Of a DNA stretch of 64,000 bases, positions 8,754 through 17,836 are shown piece after piece; position 1 is the first letter of the stretch, and each line of letters starts with the position of its first letter. The stretch is from CBDFNN01 sp965250215. Lineage in GTDB: Bacteria; Bacteroidota; Rhodothermia; Rhodothermales; DATKEJ01. The notes beneath the pieces were generated by a model. That model ran no database searches and was not told the origin of the DNA. It was given only the letters and a program-made list of their open reading frames with translations. The DNA is taken from positions 124,001 through 188,000 of the forward strand of contig CBDFNN010000003.1 in assembly GCA_965250215.1 (NCBI GenBank), read 5' to 3'. A program made the translations under genes and the position numbers.

Positions 8754-9792
8754 GCTGTCAGTACTGCAGGGAAACTCGGAGGATCTTTCTATTAAGATGG
8801 TACTCCTCCAGCTCAGGGCCTACATAGCACTGATCCTTCTGGTCATTGTATTCGCCCTCATGAGTCCCGCATTCTTTACCACTGGCAATCTCATCATTCT
8901 CACTAAACAAGTTGCCATCAATGCCATTTTAGGCATCGGAATGACCTATGTAATCTTGAGCGGGGGCATAGACCTTTCTGTGGGTTCTATCGTGGGGTTT
9001 TGTGGCATGGTCGCCGGCTGGCTTATCAACGATGGGCTTATCTTGAAGATGTTTGGGGTATCGATATTTTTTAATATCTGGATTGTTGGCCTGTTAACCT
9101 TGATGATGGGCATGATCGTTGGCGTTGTCAATGGCATGCTTGTCACACGCCTGAAAGTCGCACCCTTTATCGCCACCTTGGGAACGTTGTATGTAGCTCG
9201 TGGAGCGGCATTGTTGATCTCTGACGGGGCTACGTTTGCCAATCTCGTGGGGCATGAATCGCTCGGAAACACTGGATTTCCGGCACTTGGCACGGCTACC
9301 CTTATGGGCTTGCCCTATCCTATCTGGGTGATGGTCTTGTTTACAATAATAGGATCGTTCGTAGCACGAAAAACACCTTTTGGCCGACATGTCTATGCGG
9401 TTGGCGGTAATGAAAAGGCGGCCAGATTATCCGGTGTCCGTACCGATAGGGTTAAACTGATTACATATATGATTTCTGGACTCTGCGCTGCTATGGTGGG
9501 GCTCATCATTGCCTCCCAGTTGGTTGCCTCTCACCCAGCAACAGGCGAGACCTTTGAATTAAATGCAATTGCTGTAGTCGTGCTCGGCGGCACCTCGCTG
9601 ATGGGCGGCCGAGGGACAATAACTGGAACAATAATCGGTGCCTTCGTAATCGGCGTGCTAATTAACGGGATGGTGCTACTTGGCGTCTCCGAGTTTTGGC
9701 AGATTGTAATCAAAGGAACCGTTATCGTCTTGGCGGTCGTGGTTGATCAATGGCAACAACGCATTCAACAGCACCTAGTAGTTCAGGGCTAG
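8734..9792 (+). CDS. Sugar ABC importer permease (RbsC type)
   Basis: A polytopic inner-membrane protein with about 8-10 hydrophobic segments and the CUT2 permease marks GMTYVILSGGIDLSVGSIVG, the APFIATLGT loop and AIAVVVLGGTSLMGGRGTI. The start is uncertain: ATG 8734 and 8743 overlap the ATPase gene, while ATG 8797 is preceded by GGAGG (8778-8782) at a rather long 14-base spacing and gives the usual length of about 331 residues. I list 8734 as a compromise. It forms the channel for the importer; the binding protein follows after 62 bases. Confidence 0.9.
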   Translation: MNTMQYRLSVLQGNSEDLSIKMVLLQLRAYIALILLVIVFALMSPAFFTTGNLIILTKQVAINAILGIGMTYVILSGGIDLSVGSIVGFCGMVAGWLINDGLILKMFGVSIFFNIWIVGLLTLMMGMIVGVVNGMLVTRLKVAPFIATLGTLYVARGAALLISDGATFANLVGHESLGNTGFPALGTATLMGLPYPIWVMVLFTIIGSFVARKTPFGRHVYAVGGNEKAARLSGVRTDRVKLITYMISGLCAAMVGLIIASQLVASHPATGETFELNAIAVVVLGGTSLMGGRGTITGTIIGAFVIGVLINGMVLLGVSEFWQIVIKGTVIVLAVVVDQWQQRIQQHLVVQG

Positions 9793-9854
9793 CTGATTTA
9801 ATTTATTTGATATTCCTGCTTCTGTGCTTTACCTCCCAAAAATGAAATAACGCC

Positions 9855-10820
9855 ATGAAACAACTCAGTATTTTTAGATCCTTCGTTCTGATTGCTTTAT
9901 CTATCGCATTTTTAGGTTGTCAGCAGAAGAATGAGCAGGGACAATCATCTGAAGCGGCGAAATTGATCGTCATTATCACACCTTCGCACGACAATCCCTT
10001 TTTCAAGGCAGAATCGGATGCGGCTGACTCACGTGCACAGGAGTTAGGATACGAAACGCTGACACTGACCCATAATGGAGATGCCTCACTGCAGGATCAG
10101 CTTTTCGATACGGCCATAGCACGAAAAGCCTCGGCGATAATACTTGACAACGCCGGCGCTGACGCCTCCATCGCTGTCGTCCAAAAAGCAAAAAATGCCG
10201 GTATCCCGACTTTCTTGATTGATAGAGAGATAAATGCAAACGGTATCGCCATTGCTCAAATCGTATCGAATAACTATCAGGGCGCGACTCTTGGAGCAGA
10301 GGAATTTGTTCGGCTCATGGGCGAATCTGGATCATATATCGAGCTGCTTGGAAAAGAATCGGACACCAACGCCCATATCCGTTCACAGGGGTACAACGAT
10401 ATCATTGGCCAATACCCTGAGATGAAGCTTGTGGCTCAACAAAGTGCCAATTGGAGCCAGACTGAAGCCTTCGAAAAGATGGAAACAATCCTTCAGGCAC
10501 ATCCAAATATCAAAGGTGTTATCTCAGGCAACGATACGATGGCACTTGGGGCTGCCGCTGCTCTAAAAGCATCTGGTAAGTCCGATATCATCGTGCTTGG
10601 CTTTGATGGAAGTCCCGATGTAATCGAAGCAATCAAAGTTGGTGACATAGATGCGACTGTTATCCAGCCTGCAGCCTTAATATCCACTATGGCTGTCAAT
10701 CAGGCACATGCCTATATCCAGACGGGCATCAGTGAGTTGCCAGAGAAACAAGCTGTGGATTGCGAATTGATAACGCTAGACAATGCCGTTGAATTCGGTG
10801 TTTTCGCTCGTTTGAATTAA
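9855..10820 (+). CDS. Periplasmic-binding-protein-like sugar-binding lipoprotein (RbsB type)
   Basis: A 321-residue peripla_BP_4 protein whose signal peptide ends in a lipobox (IAFLGC), so it is membrane-anchored. The body follows RbsB closely: VIITPSHDNPFFKAESDAA, ASAIILDNAGADAS, IPTFLIDREIN, GVISGNDTMALGAAAAL and VLGFDGSPDVIEAI. The RbsB-type hydrogen-bonding residues of the sugar pocket appear kept, fitting a pentose ligand. It closes the operon at 2295-10820, in the order ATPase, permease, binder. Apiose is a plausible ligand from the catabolic genes, but not shown by sequence. Confidence 0.92.
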   Translation: MKQLSIFRSFVLIALSIAFLGCQQKNEQGQSSEAAKLIVIITPSHDNPFFKAESDAADSRAQELGYETLTLTHNGDASLQDQLFDTAIARKASAIILDNAGADASIAVVQKAKNAGIPTFLIDREINANGIAIAQIVSNNYQGATLGAEEFVRLMGESGSYIELLGKESDTNAHIRSQGYNDIIGQYPEMKLVAQQSANWSQTEAFEKMETILQAHPNIKGVISGNDTMALGAAAALKASGKSDIIVLGFDGSPDVIEAIKVGDIDATVIQPAALISTMAVNQAHAYIQTGISELPEKQAVDCELITLDNAVEFGVFARLN

Positions 10821-10954
10821 TTCGATTTTTTCAATTCTCTACGAATCAAGTGATATTTCTAAATACCACGAACAGAGCGCCGAGTCTACTCATATCTATG
10901 TCAATGCGATCGATATCAAGGCACTTATCTTTACCCATTAACATTAACACAAAC

Positions 10955-12472
10955 ATGTCTGACAAGCCACCCTACCTGAAAACACTCAGCGTAGTTTTCA
11001 TTATCAGTATGTTTCTTTTGTCTGAGCATGCAGTTGCTCAAGAGACTCCTTTAAAGCCCAGGGTAGTCGTCACCACGGATCCCGAACTCGACGATTCTAA
11101 CTCGCTGGTCCGGTATCTGCTCTACAGCACCGACTTTCGGACCGAAGGGATTATCTACGCCAGCAGCCAATTTCACTGGAAGGGAGACGGGAAGGGGACC
11201 AGACATTTTGTACCCAGCCGAGAGTACACCCGATTTGGGCTTGATATATGTCCCTGTCAATCCTGGCGTTGGGCTGAAGGCGATCGGTTCATTGACGATG
11301 CTTTAGAGACCTATGAAGAAGTCTATGATAACCTGAAGGTCCACGATTCAAGTTATCCTTCTCCGGCCGAGTTAAAGTCAAAGATTCGAATCGGTAATGT
11401 TGAGTTCGATGGGGATATCTCTGCAGATTCGCCGGGCTCCGAACTCATCAAGTCGCTTCTTCTGGATGACGATGAGGGTCCGCTCTATTTACTTGCATGG
11501 GGTGGCCAGAGCACTATCGCACGGGCATTGAAGTCGATTCAAGATATATTCTCGGGTACGGCCGAATGGCCAGCCATTCAGCAGCGTGTCTCACGCAAAG
11601 CCATCATCCAGGCCTTCGGCGATCAGGATAATACCAATGCCCGGTACATCAAACCGTACTGGCCCGAGATTGAGTATCGAGAAATGTCAACGGAGACCTA
11701 TGGCTATGGCGCACGAGGCGTCGTCTTGCCTGATGACCAGATATATCTCTCGGCTGCCTGGACAAGGGAGGACATTTCTAGCAGAGGCCCGCTCGGCACC
11801 TTCTATCGTGTATGGGGCGACGGCAAGCAGATGGTAAAGGACGACATCTTTGACTATTTCGGATTTGCCGGACTGAGCGACGCGCAGTTGGATTCGATGG
11901 GTTATATCACCTGGATGTCGGTCCAGGAGGAGGGTTCGTGGATTTCAGAAGGTGACACGCCCACCTTTATGAACTTGCTGCGCAATGGTCTCCGTGGCTT
12001 CGAGGATGAGTCTTATGGCGGTTGGGGAGGGCGGAAGGAAGACGATGTCGGACCTGATGGCCCCGATCCGCAGTATGCGTCCGCGCGGTTTTTTGGCACT
12101 GCGCAACGCGACTTTGCAGCACGTCTTCAATGGTCCATTACTCCGACATACGGCAAGGGTAATCATGAGCCAACAGTGGAATTGGATTCGCCTTTAAATA
12201 TCTCCGTTAAAGCAGGAGAAACGATTAAACTCTCAGGCTCGGTCAGCGACCCCGATGGAGATGTAGTCGGGGTGAAGTGGTGGCAATATGCCGAAGCTGA
12301 TAGCTATCCTGACCATGTCACTTTATCCGATGCCACAGGGCTCTCCACAAGATTTCAGGTACCAGAAGATGCTAGGCCGGGGAATACTATCCATCTGATT
12401 CTCGAAGCGACCGACAACGGAACGCCTGCACTAACGCGATATCAACGAATCATTTTCTCCGTCGTGCCTTAA
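10955..12472 (+). CDS. Exported Sde182-like (DUF1593) nucleoside-hydrolase-fold protein
   Basis: About 505 residues from ATG 10955; a GTG at 10850 is in frame but gives no signal peptide at the N-terminus. MSDKPPYLKTL plus a hydrophobic stretch ending AVAQ is a signal peptide. The N-terminal domain has RVVVTTDPELDDSNSLVRYL, the Asp-rich start of the nucleoside-hydrolase fold, then LYLLAWGGQSTIARAL and the HEPTVEL boundary to a C-terminal beta domain (VSDPDGDVVGVKWWQY). This is the layout of the cellulose-binding Sde182 family (DUF1593). The activity is not firmly known. It follows the pentose operon by 134 bases on the same strand, so it may process the glycoside that supplies the sugar. Confidence 0.85.
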   Translation: MSDKPPYLKTLSVVFIISMFLLSEHAVAQETPLKPRVVVTTDPELDDSNSLVRYLLYSTDFRTEGIIYASSQFHWKGDGKGTRHFVPSREYTRFGLDICPCQSWRWAEGDRFIDDALETYEEVYDNLKVHDSSYPSPAELKSKIRIGNVEFDGDISADSPGSELIKSLLLDDDEGPLYLLAWGGQSTIARALKSIQDIFSGTAEWPAIQQRVSRKAIIQAFGDQDNTNARYIKPYWPEIEYREMSTETYGYGARGVVLPDDQIYLSAAWTREDISSRGPLGTFYRVWGDGKQMVKDDIFDYFGFAGLSDAQLDSMGYITWMSVQEEGSWISEGDTPTFMNLLRNGLRGFEDESYGGWGGRKEDDVGPDGPDPQYASARFFGTAQRDFAARLQWSITPTYGKGNHEPTVELDSPLNISVKAGETIKLSGSVSDPDGDVVGVKWWQYAEADSYPDHVTLSDATGLSTRFQVPEDARPGNTIHLILEATDNGTPALTRYQRIIFSVVP

Positions 12473-12917
12473 ATAATTGGCGAGGCAATCTTTTAGAATT
12501 TGCCTCCAGGATTAGAGGTCTGGCAACTAACTGATTATCGACGCAATACTATTCTTCATCGCTGCCGTGGAGTTTGATCCTATCCAAAGCAATAGGGTCA
12601 CCGCACCGGGTTTTGAGACGCTTCGTGTGCGTGACACAATACCGCTTCCTCCAACATACCAACTAGAAGCCTAGTCAAGGTCTACGACAGGCAGTGCCAA
12701 CACGTCATCTTGGAACGGGGTTTTGGCCCAACGCCCCGAATCTAAAAGACCTCCCGCAATCGCGTCCCATACAATGTGTTAGACTGGGTTGTGAACATGA
12801 TTGAATAAAGGGTTGTTTGTTCATAATTTAAGATTTGTTCGCATCCATCCACCAGTTTATTTTCTTAGATCGATGTGGTTATTGAAGTTGGATAAGGCGC
12901 TTAACGGATGATTTCAA
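12473..12917. other. 444-bp spacer, possibly a decayed gene fragment
   Basis: No complete gene. On the + strand a frame from CTG 12531 to TAG 12672 reads LIIDAILFFIAAVEFDP... and ends RDTIPLPPTYQLEA, which looks more protein-like than noise but lacks a start and has no family I recognise. The last 130 bases are AT-rich and probably hold the promoter of the VOC lipoprotein gene. Confidence 0.4.
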
Positions 12918-14303
12918 ATGGAAAAATATAACACAACCCGGTATCTACTGTTAGTTACACTTTTTTTACTTTTAGACGGATGCAAATCGGATAAACAGAC
13001 AGACCCTTTGGATCAGTACGCATACAATCTTGGTGTGGTTGGAGGATTTTCAGAATTGATTAACGCTGGGGTAAAACAGTTAGCATTGAGTGCGCCATTG
13101 ACCCCGGGAGAAATGGATGCCTTTATTGATGATGCCAGAGATATTGCATCAAAACATGAGGTATCGATATATCGTGAATCAGACCTTATTGTGACAGACC
13201 TATTCCCGGCAGATGTTGCCATGGGTAAAGATGTACTTTTGCTATTCAACGGCACAACACAGAAAGAATATCAGGCTTTGAAAGCCGACAAGACTGGCCT
13301 TGAAAACGCCGGGGCTTACAATGGTGTGGCCAGGGTAGAAATCGCCCGCCGATTTGGAAGAATGTTGAGTTATAGCCCAAAAAAAATTAATCAACTGTTA
13401 TCTCAGAATACGGATTTCAGAACGATGTCTGATTTTGGAATTCGCGCAAACAACCTGTTCCTCTATTACAAAGATCTGGAAAAAGCGGGTGACTTCTACT
13501 CAAAAACACTCGGAATGGAGCAAGTGGGTGATTATGGAATGGCTTTAATATTCAGGATGACTCTCGATTCATACCTCATATTGGTTGATGCCAATGCAGG
13601 TATGCATACCGCAGAAGAGCCTAAAACAGTAGCGCTTGCATTACTTACAGAGCAACTTGAAGAATGGTATACGTATTTGAAAGGTGAAAACGTGGAGTTT
13701 AAATATGAATACCAACCAGAAGAAAAAAGTGCTCATGACGGATTTGTAGTAGTTGACCCGGAAGGCTATCTGCTAGAATTTGAAAAATTTAATCAACACC
13801 CTGAAAACGAAAGATTCGTTCCGATTTTAACTCAGAACAAGACAACAACCATCCATTCTGATCATGAGCATACAGTGCCGGATGGATTAGGTATTCATTC
13901 AACCATCACGTGGCTGTATTATAAAGATGTGTTAGCCATGCAACATTACTATCAGGATATATTTGGATTGGAAATGGTGGCTGACCAAGGGTGGACGAAA
14001 ATATACAGGGCCTCAAATACTGGATTTCTTGCAATAGTAGATGAAAGAAGAGGAATGCATAGCTTTACCGAAAAGAAAGCCGTCAATGTCGGATTCATTA
14101 TCGATGACGTGATACCCTGGTTTGCGTATGCAAAAGAAAATAAACTATTCAAACTATACGATGAAGAGTTGGGAATTGACCCTGAAACTAGGTATAAATC
14201 ATTCGTCGGATTTGGTCCTGAAGGGTACTACATAGAATTCGATCGTTTCTATCCCCATGAGGACAATACCTTACTTTTGAAGTATCTAAATTCAGAAGAA
14301 TAG
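12918..14303 (+). CDS. Lipoprotein with two VOC (glyoxalase/bleomycin-resistance) domains
   Basis: A 461-residue protein with a signal peptide ending in LFLLLDGC, a plausible though not ideal lipobox. Residues about 25-165 form a domain I do not recognise (GGFSELINAGVKQLALS, ELAR-like helices). Two VOC modules follow: about 175-295 (NNLFLYYKDLEKAGDFYSKTLGMEQVGDYG ... VDPEGYLLEFEKF) and about 320-445 (TWLYYKDVLAMQHYYQDIFGLEMVADQG ... FGPEGYYIEFDRF). The paired Glu residues in LLEFE and YIEFD are the usual metal ligands. VOC proteins are normally cytoplasmic, so an exported tandem form is unusual. AT-richer than its neighbours. Substrate unknown. Confidence 0.75.
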   Translation: MEKYNTTRYLLLVTLFLLLDGCKSDKQTDPLDQYAYNLGVVGGFSELINAGVKQLALSAPLTPGEMDAFIDDARDIASKHEVSIYRESDLIVTDLFPADVAMGKDVLLLFNGTTQKEYQALKADKTGLENAGAYNGVARVEIARRFGRMLSYSPKKINQLLSQNTDFRTMSDFGIRANNLFLYYKDLEKAGDFYSKTLGMEQVGDYGMALIFRMTLDSYLILVDANAGMHTAEEPKTVALALLTEQLEEWYTYLKGENVEFKYEYQPEEKSAHDGFVVVDPEGYLLEFEKFNQHPENERFVPILTQNKTTTIHSDHEHTVPDGLGIHSTITWLYYKDVLAMQHYYQDIFGLEMVADQGWTKIYRASNTGFLAIVDERRGMHSFTEKKAVNVGFIIDDVIPWFAYAKENKLFKLYDEELGIDPETRYKSFVGFGPEGYYIEFDRFYPHEDNTLLLKYLNSEE

Positions 14304-14338
14304 CTTTTATATATAAGGCGAATTAAAGGTTAAAATTG

Positions 14339-15463
14339 ATGAACCATATGGCAGCTTTCGTTGGCAAGCTTGAGTTGGTTGCTCTCGTATTTACGGTGTT
14401 AGCACTGTCTGGTTGTGGCGGTAGCCCGCCTGACGAACACGCAGTGGATCAAGTCATCGGGGTGAAAATCTACGACCATGAAGGCGATCTTGGGGCCTTG
14501 TTCGACACGTGGCGTACACTGGGCATAAACACCGTTTTTGCGAGTGTGTCCTTGCATTCAAAGGATGAATTCAGAGCCCTGGCCGAAGAGAACGGCCTTG
14601 CTACCTTCCTCATCCTTCCCACTTTTTTCAATCCCGAAGCCCTGGAGGCAGACTCAAGTTTGTACGCCATTACAGATCGGGGCGAGAAAGCCATCGACGA
14701 ATGGGTCGAGTTTGTCTGTCCCTCGCGGGAGGCGTACCGCAACGCACACCTCGAAAAGATCATGGCCTACGTCAGGGACCTAAATCCAGATGGACTGAGC
14801 ATCGATTTTATCCGGCATTTTGTGTTCTGGGAAAAAGTTTATCCGAAGAGAGAGCCGGCGTCGATCGCCACCACCTGTTTCGATGCCTATTGTCTGCGTA
14901 AATTCCAGGCGGACACCCAGATATCTCTGCCCGCATCCGCGACAACAACGGCTGAGGCTGCGGCCTCCTGGATCAAGCTGCATCATCACCAGGCGTGGGT
15001 GCAGTGGAAGAGCACCCTCATTACCAGCATGATCGAGGAGATTGCTCGGGAAGCGCGGCAACTCAACCCCGACATCCTAATCAATGTGCATGCCGTTCCC
15101 TGGCGCGAGAACGATTTTGGCGGGGCCCTCAAGGCTGTTGCTGGCCAGGATCTATCCAAAATCGCACCCCACGCCGATATGATATCGCCTATGACCTATG
15201 CCCACATGGTCAAGCGGGGGCCGGCGTGGGTGCATTCGGTTGTTGAAGACATGCATCGCCAGGCCGGGGGCTCAATCCTTCCGAGTATTCAGGTTTCGAA
15301 GGCGTACCTGGAGGATTCGCTTACCGTGGCTGTGTTTCGAGAAACCCTCCTCGCGGCGATAAGACCGCCCTCTCAGGGTGTGGTCTTCTGGTCTTGGGAA
15401 GCGCTCGCGCAGGACCCTGAAAAACAGGCAGTGGTTCGTACCCTCCTGGGAGTGGAGGGCTAG
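14339..15463 (+). CDS. TIM-barrel glycoside-hydrolase-like lipoprotein
   Basis: About 374 residues from ATG 14339 (a TTG at 14336 adds one codon). The signal peptide has a clean lipobox LSGC. The body reads as a (beta/alpha)8 barrel of the GHL10/putative-glycosidase type: TLGINTVFASVSL, ATFLILPTFFNPEALE, CPSREAYRNAHLEKIMAYV, PDGLSIDFIRHFVFWE near residue 150 and DMISPMTYAHM near 275. Asp of SIDFIRH and Glu of FVFWE are candidate catalytic acids. It is 36 bases behind the VOC lipoprotein and likely cotranscribed. Enzyme class is inferred from fold-like motifs; substrate unknown. Confidence 0.6.
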   Translation: MNHMAAFVGKLELVALVFTVLALSGCGGSPPDEHAVDQVIGVKIYDHEGDLGALFDTWRTLGINTVFASVSLHSKDEFRALAEENGLATFLILPTFFNPEALEADSSLYAITDRGEKAIDEWVEFVCPSREAYRNAHLEKIMAYVRDLNPDGLSIDFIRHFVFWEKVYPKREPASIATTCFDAYCLRKFQADTQISLPASATTTAEAAASWIKLHHHQAWVQWKSTLITSMIEEIAREARQLNPDILINVHAVPWRENDFGGALKAVAGQDLSKIAPHADMISPMTYAHMVKRGPAWVHSVVEDMHRQAGGSILPSIQVSKAYLEDSLTVAVFRETLLAAIRPPSQGVVFWSWEALAQDPEKQAVVRTLLGVEG

Positions 15464-15567
15464 GGCCTAGCAACAAGCTCTTGACCTCATTCCGATAGAA
15501 GTCGACAATAGGTTATGGGATATGCCTCAGTAGTCGAGTTTGGGATCTGCACCACATGACGTGTAGA

Positions 15568-16772
15568 TTATTTGACCTCAAATGCTACCCAAGCCTCTGT
15601 GGTATCCCAGATTAATTTTAAGTACCCGATACCGTCTTTCTCTTCAACTGAAATCGTAAACTGTTCTACTGCTTCAGGTAGTGTTTTGGACTGCATAGGA
15701 ATCCTGGCTAAGTCCAGTGATTCATCATAGCCGTTGTTTGTACCCCATTGTCCGGTTCTTGTATTGATTACAAGTATCCATTGAGAAGGAGAGGGTATGC
15801 TATACAGGGAATACTTACCCGCCGGAATATCAAGAGCGGACACAGACAGGTCATGAGAGATTTCTATTTGAGTTGCAGCATTTGCACCTGTTCGCCAAAC
15901 TTCATCCATTCTAATGATTCCGCCAAAAATGTCCCTTCCTCTTTTTGAAGGCTGGCTATATTCTACCTTTATAGTTGCCTGCCCCACTTTGGACTCTATT
16001 TGCGCAAATGGAGAATGCGGAATCTTATTGCTTGGTGGAGAGCTGCTCCATATTCCCATCAAAGAATCCGCTTGACTAAGCGGTATTCGAAAGGCCCGGT
16101 ATTGCATATTCCCTGAGATATTGCCTTCAAGGGTAACCATTCTGCCTTCTTCATCAAGATGGGCTCTTAACTTTCCCATAGCAGGAGGATTATCAAATGT
16201 CACAAGTTTGTCATTCACCTTTTCAATTACAAATTCTAGCGGGGTTGTCCCCAAGACATAGCCCCTTCAACAACTTCCTTGTCATTAGATTGCATCCACG
16301 TTGCTAGGACATGAAATGCTGGAAAAAAAGGAATATTTCTGGGCGTGTAGCTATAGTATCCCTCTTTCGTTTCAGTCCTAGTTGTGGTTGGTGAAGCAGC
16401 GTCCGATGTAGCTTTAATCTCTATCATCTCAGTACTGTCTTGTTTGCGTTTCCAAATTCGATGCTGAGAGAATTCCCATTTGCCGTCATCTGAAAGTTTA
16501 TAGTGAAACTCTTCCTGTTTATCGATGAAGCCATCATCTTCTAACCGGATGTCCATAAATCGTCTCTCGGTATTTTCTCTCAGAAGCATGTCTTCTCCAA
16601 ATACTCTATTCCCAATGCGGTAGTATTTCTCTACCCCTACTGTTTCATCGCCAAGCTTGATAACAAACGCCCCCATTTCGTGCGCCTCTTGTGCAAGCGA
16701 AACGCTTGATGATACAGACGAAAACAAAAAAAGTAGTGGGGCGAAATAGCGGGCTTTCATAATTGTAATCAT
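15568..16772 (-). pseudogene. Exported DUF2911 protein gene split by a frameshift
   Basis: Two minus-strand frames overlap by 19 bases at 16236-16254. The upstream piece starts at ATG 16772, with GGAGG just before it, and has a signal peptide (MKARYFAPLLFLFSSVSSSVSLAQ); it breaks off after KEVVEGAMSWGQPR. The downstream piece (RGYVLGTTPLEFVIEKV...) continues the same protein and holds the DUF2911 domain (VEYSQPSKRGRDIFGG ... GEVWRTGANAATQIE-like ... PAGKYSLYSIPSPSQWILVINT). Restoring one missing base between GGGGC and TATG joins them as VVEG-A-YVLGTTPLEF, giving about 400 residues. Either a recent one-base deletion or a sequence error. Confidence 0.8.
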
Positions 16773-17050
16773 GTGTTGTCCTCCACTCATCGCATTGTTG
16801 GCGAGCGGGGGATTCGTGCGAAAAGTTACGGTTTCAAAACTGGACGGTCATGAAAAAAGGGCTTCCTAGATCGCGCCCCCTCATAATTGTTTCGTACCTT
16901 GTATTGGCGCAACGGGAGAAAAGTAGCTGAAGATCAGAACTGAAACCTTGCTGTAGGTCCGACGATCTTCAATATCCCGATTAACTACCTTCTGCAACAT
17001 GCGAACTTGGACGACAAGGTAGGATAATTCCTGACTTTTTCAAGTCGTCT

Positions 17051-17087
17051 ACCGATAACCTATTATTATCGAGGTGTTATCGGGATT
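17051..17087 (+). repeat. Cassette-bounding repeat R1
   Basis: First of four direct copies. It contains the inner inverted pair CGATAA-N7-TTATCG and a perfect 8-bp outer pair CCGATAAC (17052-17059) / GTTATCGG (17076-17083). It lies exactly 900 bases before R2. The core TATTATTATCGA is shared by R1, R2 and R3. Confidence 0.8.
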
Positions 17088-17169
17088 CAGTGCTTGGTCA
17101 AAAAAGAGAGTGTAACATGCTCTTGTTAGGCGGAATGAAAAAAGTCAAAGCAATGCAGGAACTTGCGAG

Positions 17170-17188
17170 TTTAACTATTATTTAACTA
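17170..17188 (+). promoter_or_regulatory. Possible autoregulatory operator of the toxin-antitoxin operon
   Basis: TTTAACTA occurs twice (17170 and 17181), an 11-bp period that would put both copies on one face of the helix, 20-38 bases before the antitoxin start. AbrB/MazE-type antitoxins repress their own operons, so this is a reasonable operator candidate, with no direct proof. Confidence 0.3.
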
Positions 17189-17207
17189 TGCCGATCCTTT
17201 TGCATAG

Positions 17208-17444
17208 ATGATAATTATGACTGAAAAGACGAAAATTAGAAAACTTGGCGGTTCTTTAGCGCTGATTGTACCGAAATCAGTGTCAGACGCTATGGCAATT
17301 AAAGAAGGGGACGAAGTTTTCGTGTCGAGCTCAGGTGAGGGCATGACCGTCTCTCCGTTTGATCCGGAGTTTGCAAGTGCCATGGACGATGCGCGTGAAT
17401 TTATGCGATCCCATCGAAATGCGTTTCGTGAATTAGCCAAATGA
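17208..17444 (+). CDS. AbrB/MazE-family antitoxin
   Basis: A 78-residue swapped-hairpin protein; ATG 17208 or ATG 17217 (MTEKTKIRKLGG) could be the start. KIRKLGGSLALIVPKSVSDAMAIKEGDEVFV (about residues 7-38) is the SpoVT-AbrB DNA-binding fold. The acidic, helical tail (DPEFASAMDDAREFMRSHRNAF) is the usual toxin-binding segment, as in Phd/Doc-like partners with AbrB antitoxins. The toxin gene overlaps it by four bases (ATGA). It should bind its own promoter and neutralise Doc. It is the first gene of the block bounded by R1 and R2. Confidence 0.85.
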   Translation: MIIMTEKTKIRKLGGSLALIVPKSVSDAMAIKEGDEVFVSSSGEGMTVSPFDPEFASAMDDAREFMRSHRNAFRELAK

Positions 17445-17836
17445 GTAAAGAGCCTACCTGGTTGAATATCACCCAGGTACGAATGATGCATTCAGAATCG
17501 TTACAGCTTTTTGGTGGCTCCGCTGGAATTCGCGATGCAGGTCTTCTTGAAAGTGCTTTAGTCAGGCCACGGAATAAATGGCTCTATGATTCCGATACAT
17601 CACTGTTTGAACTCGCTGCTTCGTATGGATTTGGGATAGCTAAGAACCACGCGTTCATTGACGGAAACAAACGCATATCATTGCTTGCAATTCGCGCGTT
17701 TCTTTTTCTAAACGGATACCAATTTGTACCCAATGAAGTCGAAACTGTAACCGTAATTGAAGGCTTAGCTGCCGGTACGGTTGACGAACAGGTCCTCGCC
17801 GCTTGGATTGAAGTAAATTCTTCTCCCAGAGTTTGA
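17441..17836 (+). CDS. doc: Doc-type toxin (Fic-fold kinase)
   Basis: 131 residues, standard Doc length. The Doc variant of the Fic motif is present: NHAFIDGNKRISLLAIRAFL (about 68-87), with the catalytic His and the GNKR in place of the GNGR of AMPylating Fic proteins. Doc phosphorylates elongation factor Tu and arrests translation. N-terminal LFGGSAGIRDAGLLESALVRPRN is also typical. Start overlaps the antitoxin (ATGA). This pair is intact by sequence and fills the first repeat-bounded unit, as toxin-antitoxin pairs often do in cassette arrays and pdif modules. Confidence 0.9.
   Translation: MSKEPTWLNITQVRMMHSESLQLFGGSAGIRDAGLLESALVRPRNKWLYDSDTSLFELAASYGFGIAKNHAFIDGNKRISLLAIRAFLFLNGYQFVPNEVETVTVIEGLAAGTVDEQVLAAWIEVNSSPRV

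Larger units (their letters stand above)
16773..17207. other. Spacer between the DUF2911 gene and the cassette-like block
   Basis: 435 bases without a gene. It holds the Shine-Dalgarno and promoter of the leftward DUF2911 gene at its left end, repeat copy R1 at 17051-17087, and the presumed control region of the toxin-antitoxin genes. No other structure was recognised. Confidence 0.6.

Noticed and set aside
12531..12674. A real small gene in the 12.5-kb spacer
   Set aside because: No start codon other than CTG, no ribosome site and no recognised family; kept only as a possible remnant in the spacer note.
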